Part shown: in pieces, positions 54,689 through 64,000 of the stretch
Numbering within the stretch: the stretch's first letter is position 1
Layout: each line of letters starts with the position of its first letter
Assembly: GCA_019973155.2 (NCBI GenBank)
Contig: BPQB01000046.1
Coordinates: forward strand, 62,001 to 126,000
Direction of reading: 5' to 3'
DNA length: 64,000 nucleotides
DNA from: Phanerochaete sordida
Taxonomy: Eukaryota > Basidiomycota > Agaricomycetes > Polyporales > Phanerochaetaceae
Position numbers and translations under genes: made by a program
Notes under the pieces: generated by a model
Database searches by the model: none
Told to the model about the DNA's origin: nothing
Seen by the model: only the letters and a program-made list of their open reading frames with translations

Positions 54689-57472
54689 ATGGCCGACCTG
54701 GAGAAGTCTCAAAGCTCTCCCACTGTGGCTGCTCCCGCCTCTGAGAGCGAAGGTGCTGCACCAAAGCGTCACGAACCAGGACAGTCTTGGAAGCAGAACG
54801 AAGAGCATGTTCTGCCCCACAACCGTCTTGGTATCGTCTTCTTTGGTCTCATGTCCTGCACCTTCCTTGCCGCTCTGGATCAGGTGCGCCACTACGATCC
54901 TGCTTGCCTGGGGCGTACGTGCTGACAATCGAGCGTAGACTATCGTGGCGACGGCGCTACCCACCATCGTAGCCAAGCTTGGTGGAGGTTCTGAATATTC
55001 CTGGGTGGGAAGGTCTGTGCTCGAACGACTAGCCTGAGACATTACGTCCTCATTATCTCGCCGCTCTTCACAGCGCCTATCTACTGGCAGCCGCTGCGCT
55101 TGGACCTCTCTATGGCAAGGCATCCGACATTCTAGGTATATATACGTCGGCCTATATGAAGAGGCCGGAGTACTGACCACATGTCTCTCTCAAGGCCGCA
55201 AACCGATTTTGTTCGTCTCTATCGGCATCTTCTTGGTGAGTCCGGGCCCGCTCATCGGTACTTCCTGCATACTGATTATATTTGCCGTCAGTTTGGTTCC
55301 GCAATGTGCGGCGCAGCTCAGTCCATGACTTGGCTTGTGGTCTGCCGTGCGGTACAAGGCATTGGAGGAGGAGGTATTATTCAGATGGTGCAGATCACGA
55401 TTTCGGATATCGTCTCTCTGCAAGAGTGAGTCCTTGTCTTGTCTTGAGGGTTTAGCCATCGCTGACGGTTGATATCAGCCGTGGCAAATACGGAGGCTTC
55501 ATTGGAGCAACTTGGGGCATTGCAAGGTAGGAATTTGCTTCCGTTGTCAACGCTTGATACTAACCGTTTTCTCCAGCGTTGTCGGGCCTCTCTTGGGTGG
55601 AGTGAGTACTTCACTATCAGTCGCATATTACCTTGCTCACCGATTTGCTCACCTAGGTGTTCACGGATCACGTCTCCTGGAGGTGGTGCTTCTTCATCAA
55701 CCTTCCTACCGGCGGTGTCGCCTTCGCCATCCTGTTCTTCTTCCTGAACCTCAATCCTCATCATGGAAAGAGCTTCCGCGAACATGTCGCTGAGTTCGAC
55801 TTCATCGGGCTCCTCCTCATCGTTGGCGGCGTGGTCTGCATCCTTATTGGCTTCAACTTCAGCGAAACCAGCTGTGAGTCAATGACACTCAACAGTTCGC
55901 GGTCTCAGCTCACACTTCAGCATAGGGTCTACTGCGCAAACCATTGCTCCTCTTGTGGTCGGCGTTGTTCTGCTAATCATTGCTACGTTGAACGAGATCT
56001 ACACGTCGCGATCTCCCATCGTGCCTCCGCGTCTTTTCAAGGTCGGTTTCGATTATCTCACTCTCATCGTAACTTTGTCGAGCTCACTCTATCCGCTGTA
56101 GGTCCGAACCACATCCTTCCTCCTTATTTCCGTCTTCATCCATGCCCTAGCGTTCTTTGGAGGTATAGAATATCTCCTCGATCACGTACTGTCCGTCAAC
56201 TCATGACCTCATCAGGCGCGTACTACCTGCCTGTCTACTTCCAGGTCCAAGGCGCATCTGCGACTATGGCTGGAGTGAGGTGAGTCCTTATATCAGTAGC
56301 TAGAATATCGCAAGAGCGTTTATTCACGCGCTCTCAGGATGCTGCCGTACTCCCTTGGTGCAGCTTTCGTGTCAGCAGTCTCGGGACAGATCGTCACGAA
56401 GACTGGGCGCTGGCGGCCCGTCATGTGGTTCTCCTGGGTGATCATCGTGCTCGGATATGGCCTCATGATCCAGCTGGATGACCGGTCAAACAAGTGCGCA
56501 CAACCATTCGATAGTGTTGCGATTCCACATTTGACCACTTTGACCGCAGCGCGAAGAAGATCCTGTACCTACTCGTTTCCGCCCTCGGCATCGGCTGTCT
56601 TTTCCAAGTAAGTCTACACTCCCTCGCTCACGAAGCACGACTCACCGGTGCTTTGCAGACCCCGTTGATTGGTCTTCAAGCGGCCATGCCCTTGAAGGAC
56701 ATGGCCACCACTACGGCAACCTTCGGTTTCATTCGGTAAGCAGCAGCGACGCAACCGCGTGTACGTTAGGCTCATCCATTCTGCAGGACACTGGGTGGGA
56801 CTGTCGGTATCTCCATTGGCCAGGCCATCATCTCTGGAGTGAGTTTTTCACATGAGACACGCGTGCGTCTTTTGCTAACGCGCAGGACCTTGACAGTTCC
56901 TCCGCCACAAGGTCGCCCAGATCCCGAACCTTGATATCGATACATCGGCTGCGGCGCTCAACCAGATTGTGCGGCAAATCAACAACATTCCTGTATGTGT
57001 TTGCTGTGCCCTAGCTACAAATTTGTCGCTTACCCTGCGTCAATCTGTAGGATGCAGCCACCCGCCAGGCGCTCATGCATGCCTATACGACATCGATCAA
57101 CAAGGTCTGGCTCATCAACACGCCCATCCTCGGTGTGGGCCTCCTGCTCGGTGCGTCTATCGCGCTACCACTCCTCAGGGTCCCCGGTGCTGATGCTGCG
57201 CCTGATATGTAGTTCTCTTCCTCCGGCCGTATTCGCTCAAGCGCCACGTCGTCAAAGGCGAGCGTCCGAAGACGGCTGACGTCGAGGCGGGTGATGTCAG
57301 CAAGTCGGAGAAGATTGTCGACGCGGATGCGTCGCAGCTGGCCGTCGCACCTGCCCCGGGCGACAATGAGGCATCTGGGGAACGCCGATCGACGGACAAG
57401 ACACGCCCCTCAACGGCTGACGGTGACGATGCCGGCACCATCCACGCCGAGCCCGAGGTCGCGAAGCAATGA
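54689..57472 (+). CDS. Major facilitator superfamily drug/H+ antiporter (14-TM type)
   Basis: Eighteen exons (54689..54883, 54939..55012, 55074..55135, 55195..55235, 55292..55425, 55479..55526, 55577..55601, 55657..55873, 55926..56041, 56102..56162, 56216..56279, 56338..56493, 56550..56607, 56659..56735, 56787..56838, 56897..56992, 57051..57150, 57213..57472) encode 611 aa. Motifs include FFGLMSCTFLAALDQTIVAT (motif D1-like), GKASDILGRKPILF (motif A), CRAVQGIGGGGI (motif B) and WRWCFFINLPTGG, as in DHA2 multidrug and toxin-efflux pumps. The N-terminus is hydrophilic and the C-terminal 90 residues acidic, Ser/Pro-rich and cytosolic. The substrate is unknown. No biosynthetic genes lie beside it, so a role in general resistance is more likely than in a toxin cluster. 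Confidence 0.92.
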
Positions 57473-58965
57473 TCCACGAACTACTCTGCTTATGATTTTA
57501 CGATATCTCTTTAATGTCTTTGGGTGGGATGTCGTTCTCTCTGCTCACGAATCACTAGACTTTATTTTTGCTGGCTCATATGACGGCTCGCACCCTGTCG
57601 TTCTTGTTTTCTTGCTGTTAATTTGTAGCCCTACAACATGCGCGTACTGCTATGTCTCATTACATACCAGGTGCCAATGGATCCACTATCCCTCATAGTG
57701 CCATGGTAAAGATTACATACTGGTGAGACATCGAGTGCGCGCGGTAACTCAGGGTCTGATAGATACATGGACAGCCCGCGTTGTCAAAGATTGATTCTGC
57801 AGAGCCCTGCAGGCCTCATGCAGGCCGGAAACCTTCCCTGCTTCTCCAAGCTGTCGAATGTGTGATGGTACCCAGCTACGGGAAAGCCTATTGGTCGCCC
57901 AGCATTTAAACGTGGATGGGCCCCAGGAGGACGCAGAATTCTCTCAAGGATTCGGTCGCGAGTGTGCGCGGTACTACTGGAACGTTCTCACTGCCAAAGC
58001 CTCCATTGCGCTGGAAACGAAGTCGACGGGGATAGACGTGATCCGAGAGGAAGCGTGAGTAGACCGACGCGTCGGAAGACACAGCTTGAACGGAGCCCGA
58101 GGGTGGTTTGCCGCCTGCGCACATGAGATGTCGGGACGCGGGAGCGCCAGGGAGCGCTGTCGACATATCATGATCCAGGACCGACGTGATGCAGGACGCA
58201 GAGGTCGCCGGAGCCTGAGGCGGACGTCGGCAGAAACAAGTCAGGGTGCACAGCACGGGCAGGCTGCGGGGCGCAGGCGGCTGGGGGTCCGGGGGGCGTC
58301 CAGCGGGACGGAACACGGCTCGGGGGGACGGCAGGGCGGGCAGTGTGGGCCCGCAATACGTCGGCGTCGAGTAGCATCGTGGCCGTCGGCGGCTGAGGGC
58401 AGGGGCAGCCGGGGGCAGAGCGCAGATGGAGCGATTAATAGGGTTTGTGCGGTTCGCGGGGCAGGGTCCAATCGGCGTTCAACAGGCGTATGCTCGGCGG
58501 CGAGATGGCGCACAGGGCGCGGGCAAAAGCGTCCACGGCGGCGGCGCCTGGGTCGGGGCAGCATCTGGACAGAGGGGGTCTCGAGTCCCGGGGCCGGAAG
58601 AGGCATCGCAGACACGGAGTGCGGCGGCCCCTGGCCAGCGTGCGCGGGCGAGATGGGCGTGCGCAGGGTCCTCGGGAGGAGATGTGCATGCGCAGGGTCC
58701 CCGCTCGGCGCTGTGCAGACGTTCCCGCGACGGATTGCTGTCGCGACGGGTGCTGGTTTGTCGAGAAAAGAGGGGAGCGGAGGCGGACTCGGTCGATCTG
58801 GCTGAAGCTGGCGTGATTGCCGCCGTGTACATAGCAGGTCGGTTGACACACCCTGGCACCAACTACTCCCGTGAGCTCTCCCACACCGCTTTTGTTCCTC
58901 TTTAGACACCCTGTCTCCCCACTCGCCAGCCATTTAACTCGACGCCCTGTCGAGCCGCCCCTACG
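57473..58965. other. 1.5-kb GC-rich intergenic region upstream of GID4
   Basis: The interval between the MFS stop and the GID4 start contains long open frames on both strands (for example 58086-58805 plus and 58241-58933 minus) made mostly of Arg/Gly/Ser/Ala. They carry no motif and overlap each other antisense, as expected for CG-rich noncoding DNA. The short word GTGCGCAGGGTCC-like recurs near 58650-58700. Confidence 0.45.
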
Positions 58966-60613
58966 ATGCCCTCGTCCTCCACCATGCCTGCAGAACACCC
59001 CGCCCCCCACACCCAGCACCAGCAGGACCTCCCCCCTCCCCAGATCAAGGTGTGCTCTTCGTGTCACCGCTCACTCTCTGGTGACTCGGCGACGGCACCA
59101 CCCTTCTTGCTGCACGACGGAGAAGACGCCAGCGATACCAGCATCGTCTGTCCGCCATGTCGGACCCGCATTCTTGCCGCGAGGACGGAAGCCCCTCCTG
59201 TATCTGTAGCACGAGGCGAGGTCCTTTTTGCACAGGTGGAACGGGAGCTTCGTCGCCGCGCAGCTTCTCTGCAGACCGGCGACAACGAGGCAGACGCTCT
59301 GCACACACCTGTCGACTCCGTTATCCCTTTCCCCGCAGACGCACACGCCGAACAACAAGAACAACACACATCCCGTCACGATGATGATGTCGACATGGAC
59401 TCTCCGATTGCAACCCGGCCGCAGCCTATCCCCAACGCCTCCGGCTCGCTCGCAAGGCCGTCGTTCGTCGAGGGATCGTCGTTCGACTCTTTGCCGACCC
59501 GCAAGGCACTCACCGTCGTCGTCAATCACGGCGCTGCTTGCAATCAGGGTCAAGCGCCCGCGTCCGCGGGCAAGCTCTCTCACTCCCCACTCTCCGCCAG
59601 TCACTGGGCGTCCTCCAGGGACCGCCCCCTCCCGACGCAGCATTCTCCTACTCACCCGGATCCGCTCGTCGACATCACCCGCCTCCGTGTCCGGTCACAA
59701 GGACACCACTGTCTCTATCCCGGTGCCATTTTCCAGGGCACCCAGAAGAGCGGCCGGAACAGCTACGACGTCAGCGTGACCATTGTGGTTAGTATATCTC
59801 CAGGGATTCCCAGCGTCGGGACCTGTTCTAAAGGTGCTGTTTTATAACAGGATGTTGACTTCTCCCTCTCCCACCTCTGTGGATACCTCCGCATACGCGG
59901 CTTGACAGATGACTGGCCAGAGCTCACCACCTACTTTGACGCAGAGATCATCGGCAGTCGTCATGGCTTCTTGACTAGGAATTGGGGCGCGACCGAGCAG
60001 GAAGACATGGTCCACTGGGGTCGCTTCCCTGCCTTCCGGCACGTCCGCAACGAGCTGAAGAAGCCGCATCTTACTATGAAAGACGCCGATCGGGGAGCCG
60101 TCTTCATGAGGTGGAAGGAAAGATTCTTGGTCCCAGACCACCGAGTGCAGGATATCAGCGGGGCTAGCTTCGCAGGTAAGCACGTTCGTGCGTTGGATGG
60201 TCTATCCTGGCTCAACGCCATCTCTAGGCTTTTATTATGTCTGCGTAGACTTTAATCCACAGCCCACACACTCTGCGCTCGACAGCCCGCTTTCTCCGAC
60301 CCTGGAGGACCTTCCTGAAGTCGCGTCCCCTATGCACTCGTCCCTGCCCAAACCCGAGGTCACCTCTCCTCGGCTTCGACGAGAGTCCACCAACCGAGGC
60401 TCCCGAAGGTTGATGCGTTCACCCTCGTCCTCTCGAACTGCGCACACGCCCGTGGCCACCATGAGCGGGTTCTACTTCCATCAGCACTCGGAGCCGTGAG
60501 TTGATCGGAAGCGGGTCGCACAAACATAGCGCTGACCATGGCTTGGCAGATATCAACAACTGTCCCTTGTTCACGTCCCGGAGCACACCAGCTCTAGCTT
60601 TGAGTTCCGGTAG
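58966..60613 (+). CDS. GID4: GID/CTLH ubiquitin-ligase substrate receptor Gid4 (Vid24)
   Basis: Four exons (58966..59787, 59851..60175, 60228..60495, 60550..60613) encode 492 aa. The Gid4 beta-barrel starts at about residue 250: CLYPGAIFQGTQKSGRNSYD, VTIVDVDFSLSHLCGYLRIR, GLTDDWPELTTYFDAEIIG, NWGATEQEDMVHWGRFPAF, VFMRWKERFLVPDHRV and, at the end, YQQLSLVHVPEHTSSSFEFR. Gid4 binds Pro/N-degrons of gluconeogenic enzymes and delivers them to the GID E3 ligase. Two extras are present: a 240-residue N-terminal region with a CSSC...CPPC pair (about residues 30-70), and an insert of about 85 residues rich in Ser/Pro/Thr between FYYVCVDF and GFYFHQHSEP inside the barrel. Both are likely surface-exposed and disordered except the Cys motif. 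Confidence 0.9.
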
Positions 60614-61148
60614 GATGCGCGCCGCTGCAGCCTACCTGATGCCAAAAGACCTGGGGCTGTCCTGGTCGTCCGCGTGTCTGCGTTGCACGCCCACGATACC
60701 TCTCATCTCGCATCGGCTTTGTACACCAATGGTCGCATATTTTGCTCTTATGTTTCGGTCTGATTAGGACGTCTTCGTGACCTGTTGCTCCTGTCGCCGC
60801 TAATGCCTCCCCCCTCGCTCGCTCACCGGATATCCTGTCCCTCTTCGTACGCTGTGTTGTGCCGTTTGCATAGTCCTCTGACGAATTGTACTATTTGTTC
60901 TGCACTGTACTATCTCACATTAAATACCTGGGCCTTATAGTACTCTCCTGCTCTCTGCGCGCGTCGCGTTCTGGGTGTGAGTCCGCCACATGGAGTAAGC
61001 GAGCGTCTGGTTACCGGCAAGGACCGAGCGTTCCTCTGGAGGTGGGAGTGCGACTTGTCTGGTCTCTGCTCGTATCCTGGCCCGTAGGCCTCTCCGCCGT
61101 CCCATCCTCCCATTCCTTCCTTCTTTCACCCCCACACACGGCCAGGCC
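60614..61148. other. Intergenic (GID4 3' flank / casein kinase promoter)
   Basis: 535 bp without a supported gene. The part just before 61148 is pyrimidine-rich on the plus strand (CCTTCTTTCACCCCCACACA), typical of a leader. Confidence 0.4.
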
Positions 61149-63173
61149 ATGTCCCACTCGCACTCCTCCAACTCTTCCAACAACATCGTCGGCACCCACT
61201 ACCGCGTCGGGAAGAAAATCGGAGAGGGTTCCTTTGGTGTCATCTTTGAAGGTGTGCGCCCTACTTGGACGCGTGCCTGAGCCTTCGCCGACTCACCTGC
61301 CTCCTCGCGCAGGCACGAATCTGCTCAACTCCCAGACCGTTGCTATCAAATTTGTGCGCTCTCCTGCGGGCAACCACGCCGACCTTCACCACTCACCTAC
61401 GCCATTTCCCTAGGAACCGAGGAAAGCCGAGGCGCCGCAACTACGGGACGAATGTCGTTCATATCGTATATTGGCCGGATGCCGTCAGTCCTGCTTCTCG
61501 TCCGCCCAGCCCTGCACCGCTGACCGCCGCTCTGTACTCTGACAACAGCTGGGATACCCCAAATATACCACTTCGGGCAGGAGGGGCTTCATAATATTCT
61601 CGTCATTGACCTCCTGGGTCCTAGTCTTGAGGACCTTTTCGATATGTGCGGGCGCAAGTTTTCCATTAAGACCGTATGCATGGCTGCGCGCCAGATGGTA
61701 CGTTTGGACTTTCACCCAATGTATGCTGCTAGCGTTAACCCTCCGCTTCACAGATCACTCGCGTTCAGACGATTCACGAGAAGAACCTCATTTACCGGGA
61801 CATCAAGCCAGACAACTTCTTGATAGGTCGGCCAGGGACCAAGAATGCAAACGGTCAGTCAGGAGCCTCTGCAACGCTCACTGTCGGCTTATGTTCGCGC
61901 ATACAGTGATCCATGTCGTGGACTTTGGTATGGCCAAGCAATACCGGGATCCGAAGACAAAGCAGCACATCCCTTACCGAGAGCGGAAGTCGCTGAGCGG
62001 CACGGCACGTTACATGAGTATCAACACGCATCTTGGACGAGGTACGCGGTCGCTTTCTACGGTGCCCGCCCCGTATTAATCCCGATGCTCCCGATTCCAG
62101 AACAATCACGTCGTGATGACCTTGAATCACTAGGACATGTCTTCATGTACTTCCTACGGGGCAGCCTCCCATGGCAAGGCCTCAAGGCTGCGACGAACAA
62201 GCAGAAGTACGAGAAGATCGGTGAGAAGAAGCAGACCACTCCCATCAAGGAGTTGTGCGAGAGCTTCCCAGGTATGTGCCCCGATGAACTCGCTTTGGTC
62301 ACCCGCTCACCGCGTATCACAGAGGAGTTCGGTATCTATCTCAACTACGTTCGCAAACTTGGTTTCGAGGAGACACCTGACTACGACTTCTTGCGGGAGC
62401 TGTTTGCGAAAGTCTTGAAGAACAGCGGTGACGTCGAGGATGGTGTTTATGACTGGAACCTGCTCAATGGTACGTCTCTGCGTCATGCCTCCATAGCTCG
62501 GCTAAAGGCATATTCGATCCAGGTGGCAAGGGCTGGGAAGCTTCAGTCGTGCGTCATACCTCTGCTCGCCTGGATGTGCCATTAACTCATGCTTTCTTCC
62601 CAGGGACAAAATCAAATACTGGCGCAGATCCAGAATACGCCAGCTACACCAGCGCACGACCGCAGGAAAGAAGCCACTCGCGACGACCGGCGACGTGTAT
62701 CGCAGCAGGCGGCGGGGCCAGGTGCTGTTCTACCACCCTCTCCCGCCATGGTCCGCCAGGGCTCACGACAACAACAATCCCGCCAAGTGCCGCAAGCCCT
62801 CGTACCCGGCGGTGGCAACGCGCCGGGACAGGTCACGCCGCTGTCCGCCGCTGCCCACGTCGGCGTGCCGATAGGCTCTTCAGACCGCCGGATTAGCCAG
62901 CCAGGGACGCCGCAGCACCCGTACGCCAACGCGGGCTACGAGTCGTATGGCCGCGGCGAAAACACCCTGGACGAGTACTCCGCGACGCAGCAGCAGTACG
63001 GGCGCGCGTCGCCCATGGTCTCCAGCGTCGGCGCGGCGCCGCCCGCGGTGTCCAACGTCCGCGCGATGGGCGGCGAGCACGGTGTTGCCAACGGCGGCGA
63101 CTACCACGGCCAGGCGACCGAAGAACGACCGAAGAACACCCTGTGGCAGATCCTGACATGTAGATGCGGCTGA
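61149..63173 (+). CDS. Casein kinase I, Yck-type
   Basis: Ten exons (61149..61251, 61313..61353, 61414..61483, 61549..61697, 61754..61853, 61907..62041, 62101..62271, 62323..62469, 62523..62548, 62604..63173) encode 503 aa. The kinase domain (residues 10-300) has [19 protein letters not shown], the catalytic loop YRDIKPDNF and the DFG in [10 protein letters not shown]. The CK1 signature [20 protein letters not shown] is present. Family features such as [12 protein letters not shown] place it with Yck1/2 and S. pombe Cki1/Cki2. The 190-residue tail is Gln/Pro/Ser/Gly-rich and ends WQILTCRCG, a likely palmitoylation site for plasma-membrane anchoring. Roles of the family include nutrient sensing, morphogenesis and endocytosis. 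Confidence 0.92.
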
Positions 63174-63539
63174 GCCTGAGTCTGTTCCCATGAATGACGC
63201 TCTTTTTTCTGCTATTTCATAATGGATTTTTCGATACGGCTAGGTCCTGGGTCATACGTTCACTTTCTTTCTTACACTCGGATACCTCTGCATTGTTTCA
63301 TCACTTACACTGCTGATTTGCTGTCGTCCTCCCATCCTGGATCCCCATCGTACTAACCCTCTACCTTCTTTACGATCATCTCTAATAATATATATACGAT
63401 CATGACATATGTGAATTTGCATGTGAAGCAGTCTTCCAGCTGCTGGTAATATAATACAAGTGGATTCCAAGGTGCTGCTCGCGAACCAAAACGTCCGTAA
63501 GACCCGTATGCTAATGAACCCACGCCCCTGACCCTTCAA
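63174..63539. other. Convergent 3' intergenic region (casein kinase / edge gene)
   Basis: 366 bp between two stop codons. AT-rich around 63380-63460 (ATAATATATATACG), consistent with 3' UTRs and polyadenylation signals. Confidence 0.45.
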
Positions 63540-63971
63540 CTAGACAGACTGGTAACCCTGGTCGTTACCCGTGTCCTGCTCATGTCGCCCATACTTGCTA
63601 TTATCGTGATATCTGGACGAGTGCGAATTGCCTTCTTCTTGGTTGTACCGGCTGTTGTGGTTTGAACGGTATGGCTTGTGGTCGTAGTTGTGGTGGTAAT
63701 TGTGTCTGCGGTGGTAGTATGGGATGTACGGGCCGCGCGGTCTCCAGTTGCCACGAGGGACGCTGCCGCGCCCGCGGTAAGACCCCTGTCCGTGGTAGCT
63801 GTGATGACTATGGTAGTTGTGGTGGCTGTGGTGGCTATGGTGATGTTGGTGGTGCGGCGGACGGAAGTCCGGCGTCCTGGCTCTGTTCGCGACTTGGTAT
63901 GGAACGTCAACGTCGTCCTCGTTGCTCTTCGTCTCGTCGTCATCGTGTGAGGACGTCGGACGCGGTGGTGT
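63540..63971 (-). CDS. Last exon of a His/Tyr/Arg-Gly-rich protein (5' part outside window)
   Basis: One exon of 144 codons including the stop. It begins after an acceptor (CTTAG, 63972-63973), with a branch-like CTAAC just upstream. The frame starts TPPRPTSSHDDDE, passes through an acidic stretch, then FRPPHHQHHHSHHSHHNYHS, HGQGSYRGRGSVPRGNWRPR and YYHRRHNYHHNYDHKPYRS, and ends DQGYQSV. The RG/RGG-like and His/Tyr-rich tail suggests an RNA-binding protein, perhaps a La-related or similar factor, but no folded domain is in the window. The alternative frame (Thr-rich, 135 aa) is less protein-like and starts inside this exon. Confidence 0.6.
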   Translation of the reverse strand, partial: TPPRPTSSHDDDETKSNEDDVDVPYQVANRARTPDFRPPHHQHHHSHHSHHNYHSHHSYHGQGSYRGRGSVPRGNWRPRGPYIPYYHRRHNYHHNYDHKPYRSNHNSRYNQEEGNSHSSRYHDNSKYGRHEQDTGNDQGYQSV

Positions 63972-64000
63972 CTAAGACGTCGACGACGTTAGAGGGCTGG

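Noticed and set aside
54689..57472. MFS gene as part of a secondary-metabolite cluster
   Set aside because: Neighbours are Ran, Gid4 and casein kinase I; no synthase, P450 or cluster regulator is present within the window.
58086..58933. 239-aa plus and 230-aa minus ORFs upstream of GID4
   Set aside because: Mutually antisense, extreme Arg/Gly/Ser composition, no motif; typical of CG-rich noncoding sequence.

Overview
The window looks like nuclear DNA of a GC-rich filamentous basidiomycete (Agaricomycete, most likely a Polyporales-like fungus). The signs are dense, short spliceosomal introns (about 42-65 nt, GTRNGT...YAG) that break almost every gene into many exons, class I hydrophobin genes, and a basidiomycete-style gene set. 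The assignment rests on gene content and intron style only. No tRNA, rRNA, CRISPR array or intact transposon was found. Exon coordinates were derived by hand from splice signals, reading-frame continuity and family conservation; every internal CDS listed sums to a whole number of codons.

Layout. 1-5.9 kb: 3' end of an unknown gene, a short-chain dehydrogenase (-), a SET-domain lysine methyltransferase (+) and a multi-pass membrane protein (+). 6.4-14.8 kb: a hydrophobin locus, with three genes on - and one on +, around a secreted, probably GPI-anchored protein (-) and a DNAJC9-like J-protein (+). 15-26.2 kb: an FHIP-like vesicle-transport protein (-), dipeptidyl peptidase III (+), a PTC7-type mitochondrial PP2C (-) and a leucine-rich-repeat protein (-). 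26.6-34 kb: a small unknown gene (+) and the 1,3-beta-glucan synthase catalytic subunit FKS1 (+). 34.1-37.4 kb: a coiled-coil protein (-) and a mitochondrial TPR protein (-). 37.5-41.4 kb: the TFIIH helicase Rad3/XPD (+, 20 exons), tail to tail with a small Cys-rich protein (-). 41.4-44.4 kb: a gene-poor stretch. 44.4-50.3 kb: the i-AAA protease Yme1 (-) and a DUF726/TMCO4-like hydrolase (+). 50.4-53.3 kb: an LEA2-like membrane protein (-) and Ran GTPase (-). 54.7-57.5 kb: a 14-TM-type MFS transporter (+). 59-63.2 kb: the GID ubiquitin-ligase receptor Gid4 (+) and a Yck-type casein kinase I (+). The right edge holds the last exon of a His/Tyr/Arg-Gly-rich protein (-).

Most of the window is conserved housekeeping: DNA repair and transcription, cell-wall synthesis, mitochondrial quality control, nuclear transport and regulated proteolysis. 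The only clearly accessory part is 6.4-14.8 kb. Its four hydrophobin paralogues all lack the same two of the eight canonical cysteines, C1 and C6. These two pair with each other in characterised hydrophobins, so one disulfide has been lost cleanly. The copies arose by tandem and inverted duplication together with about 1 kb of upstream DNA. Three keep a TATA box exactly 83 bp from the ATG; the fourth has a decayed one. This is the most unusual biology I can support here.
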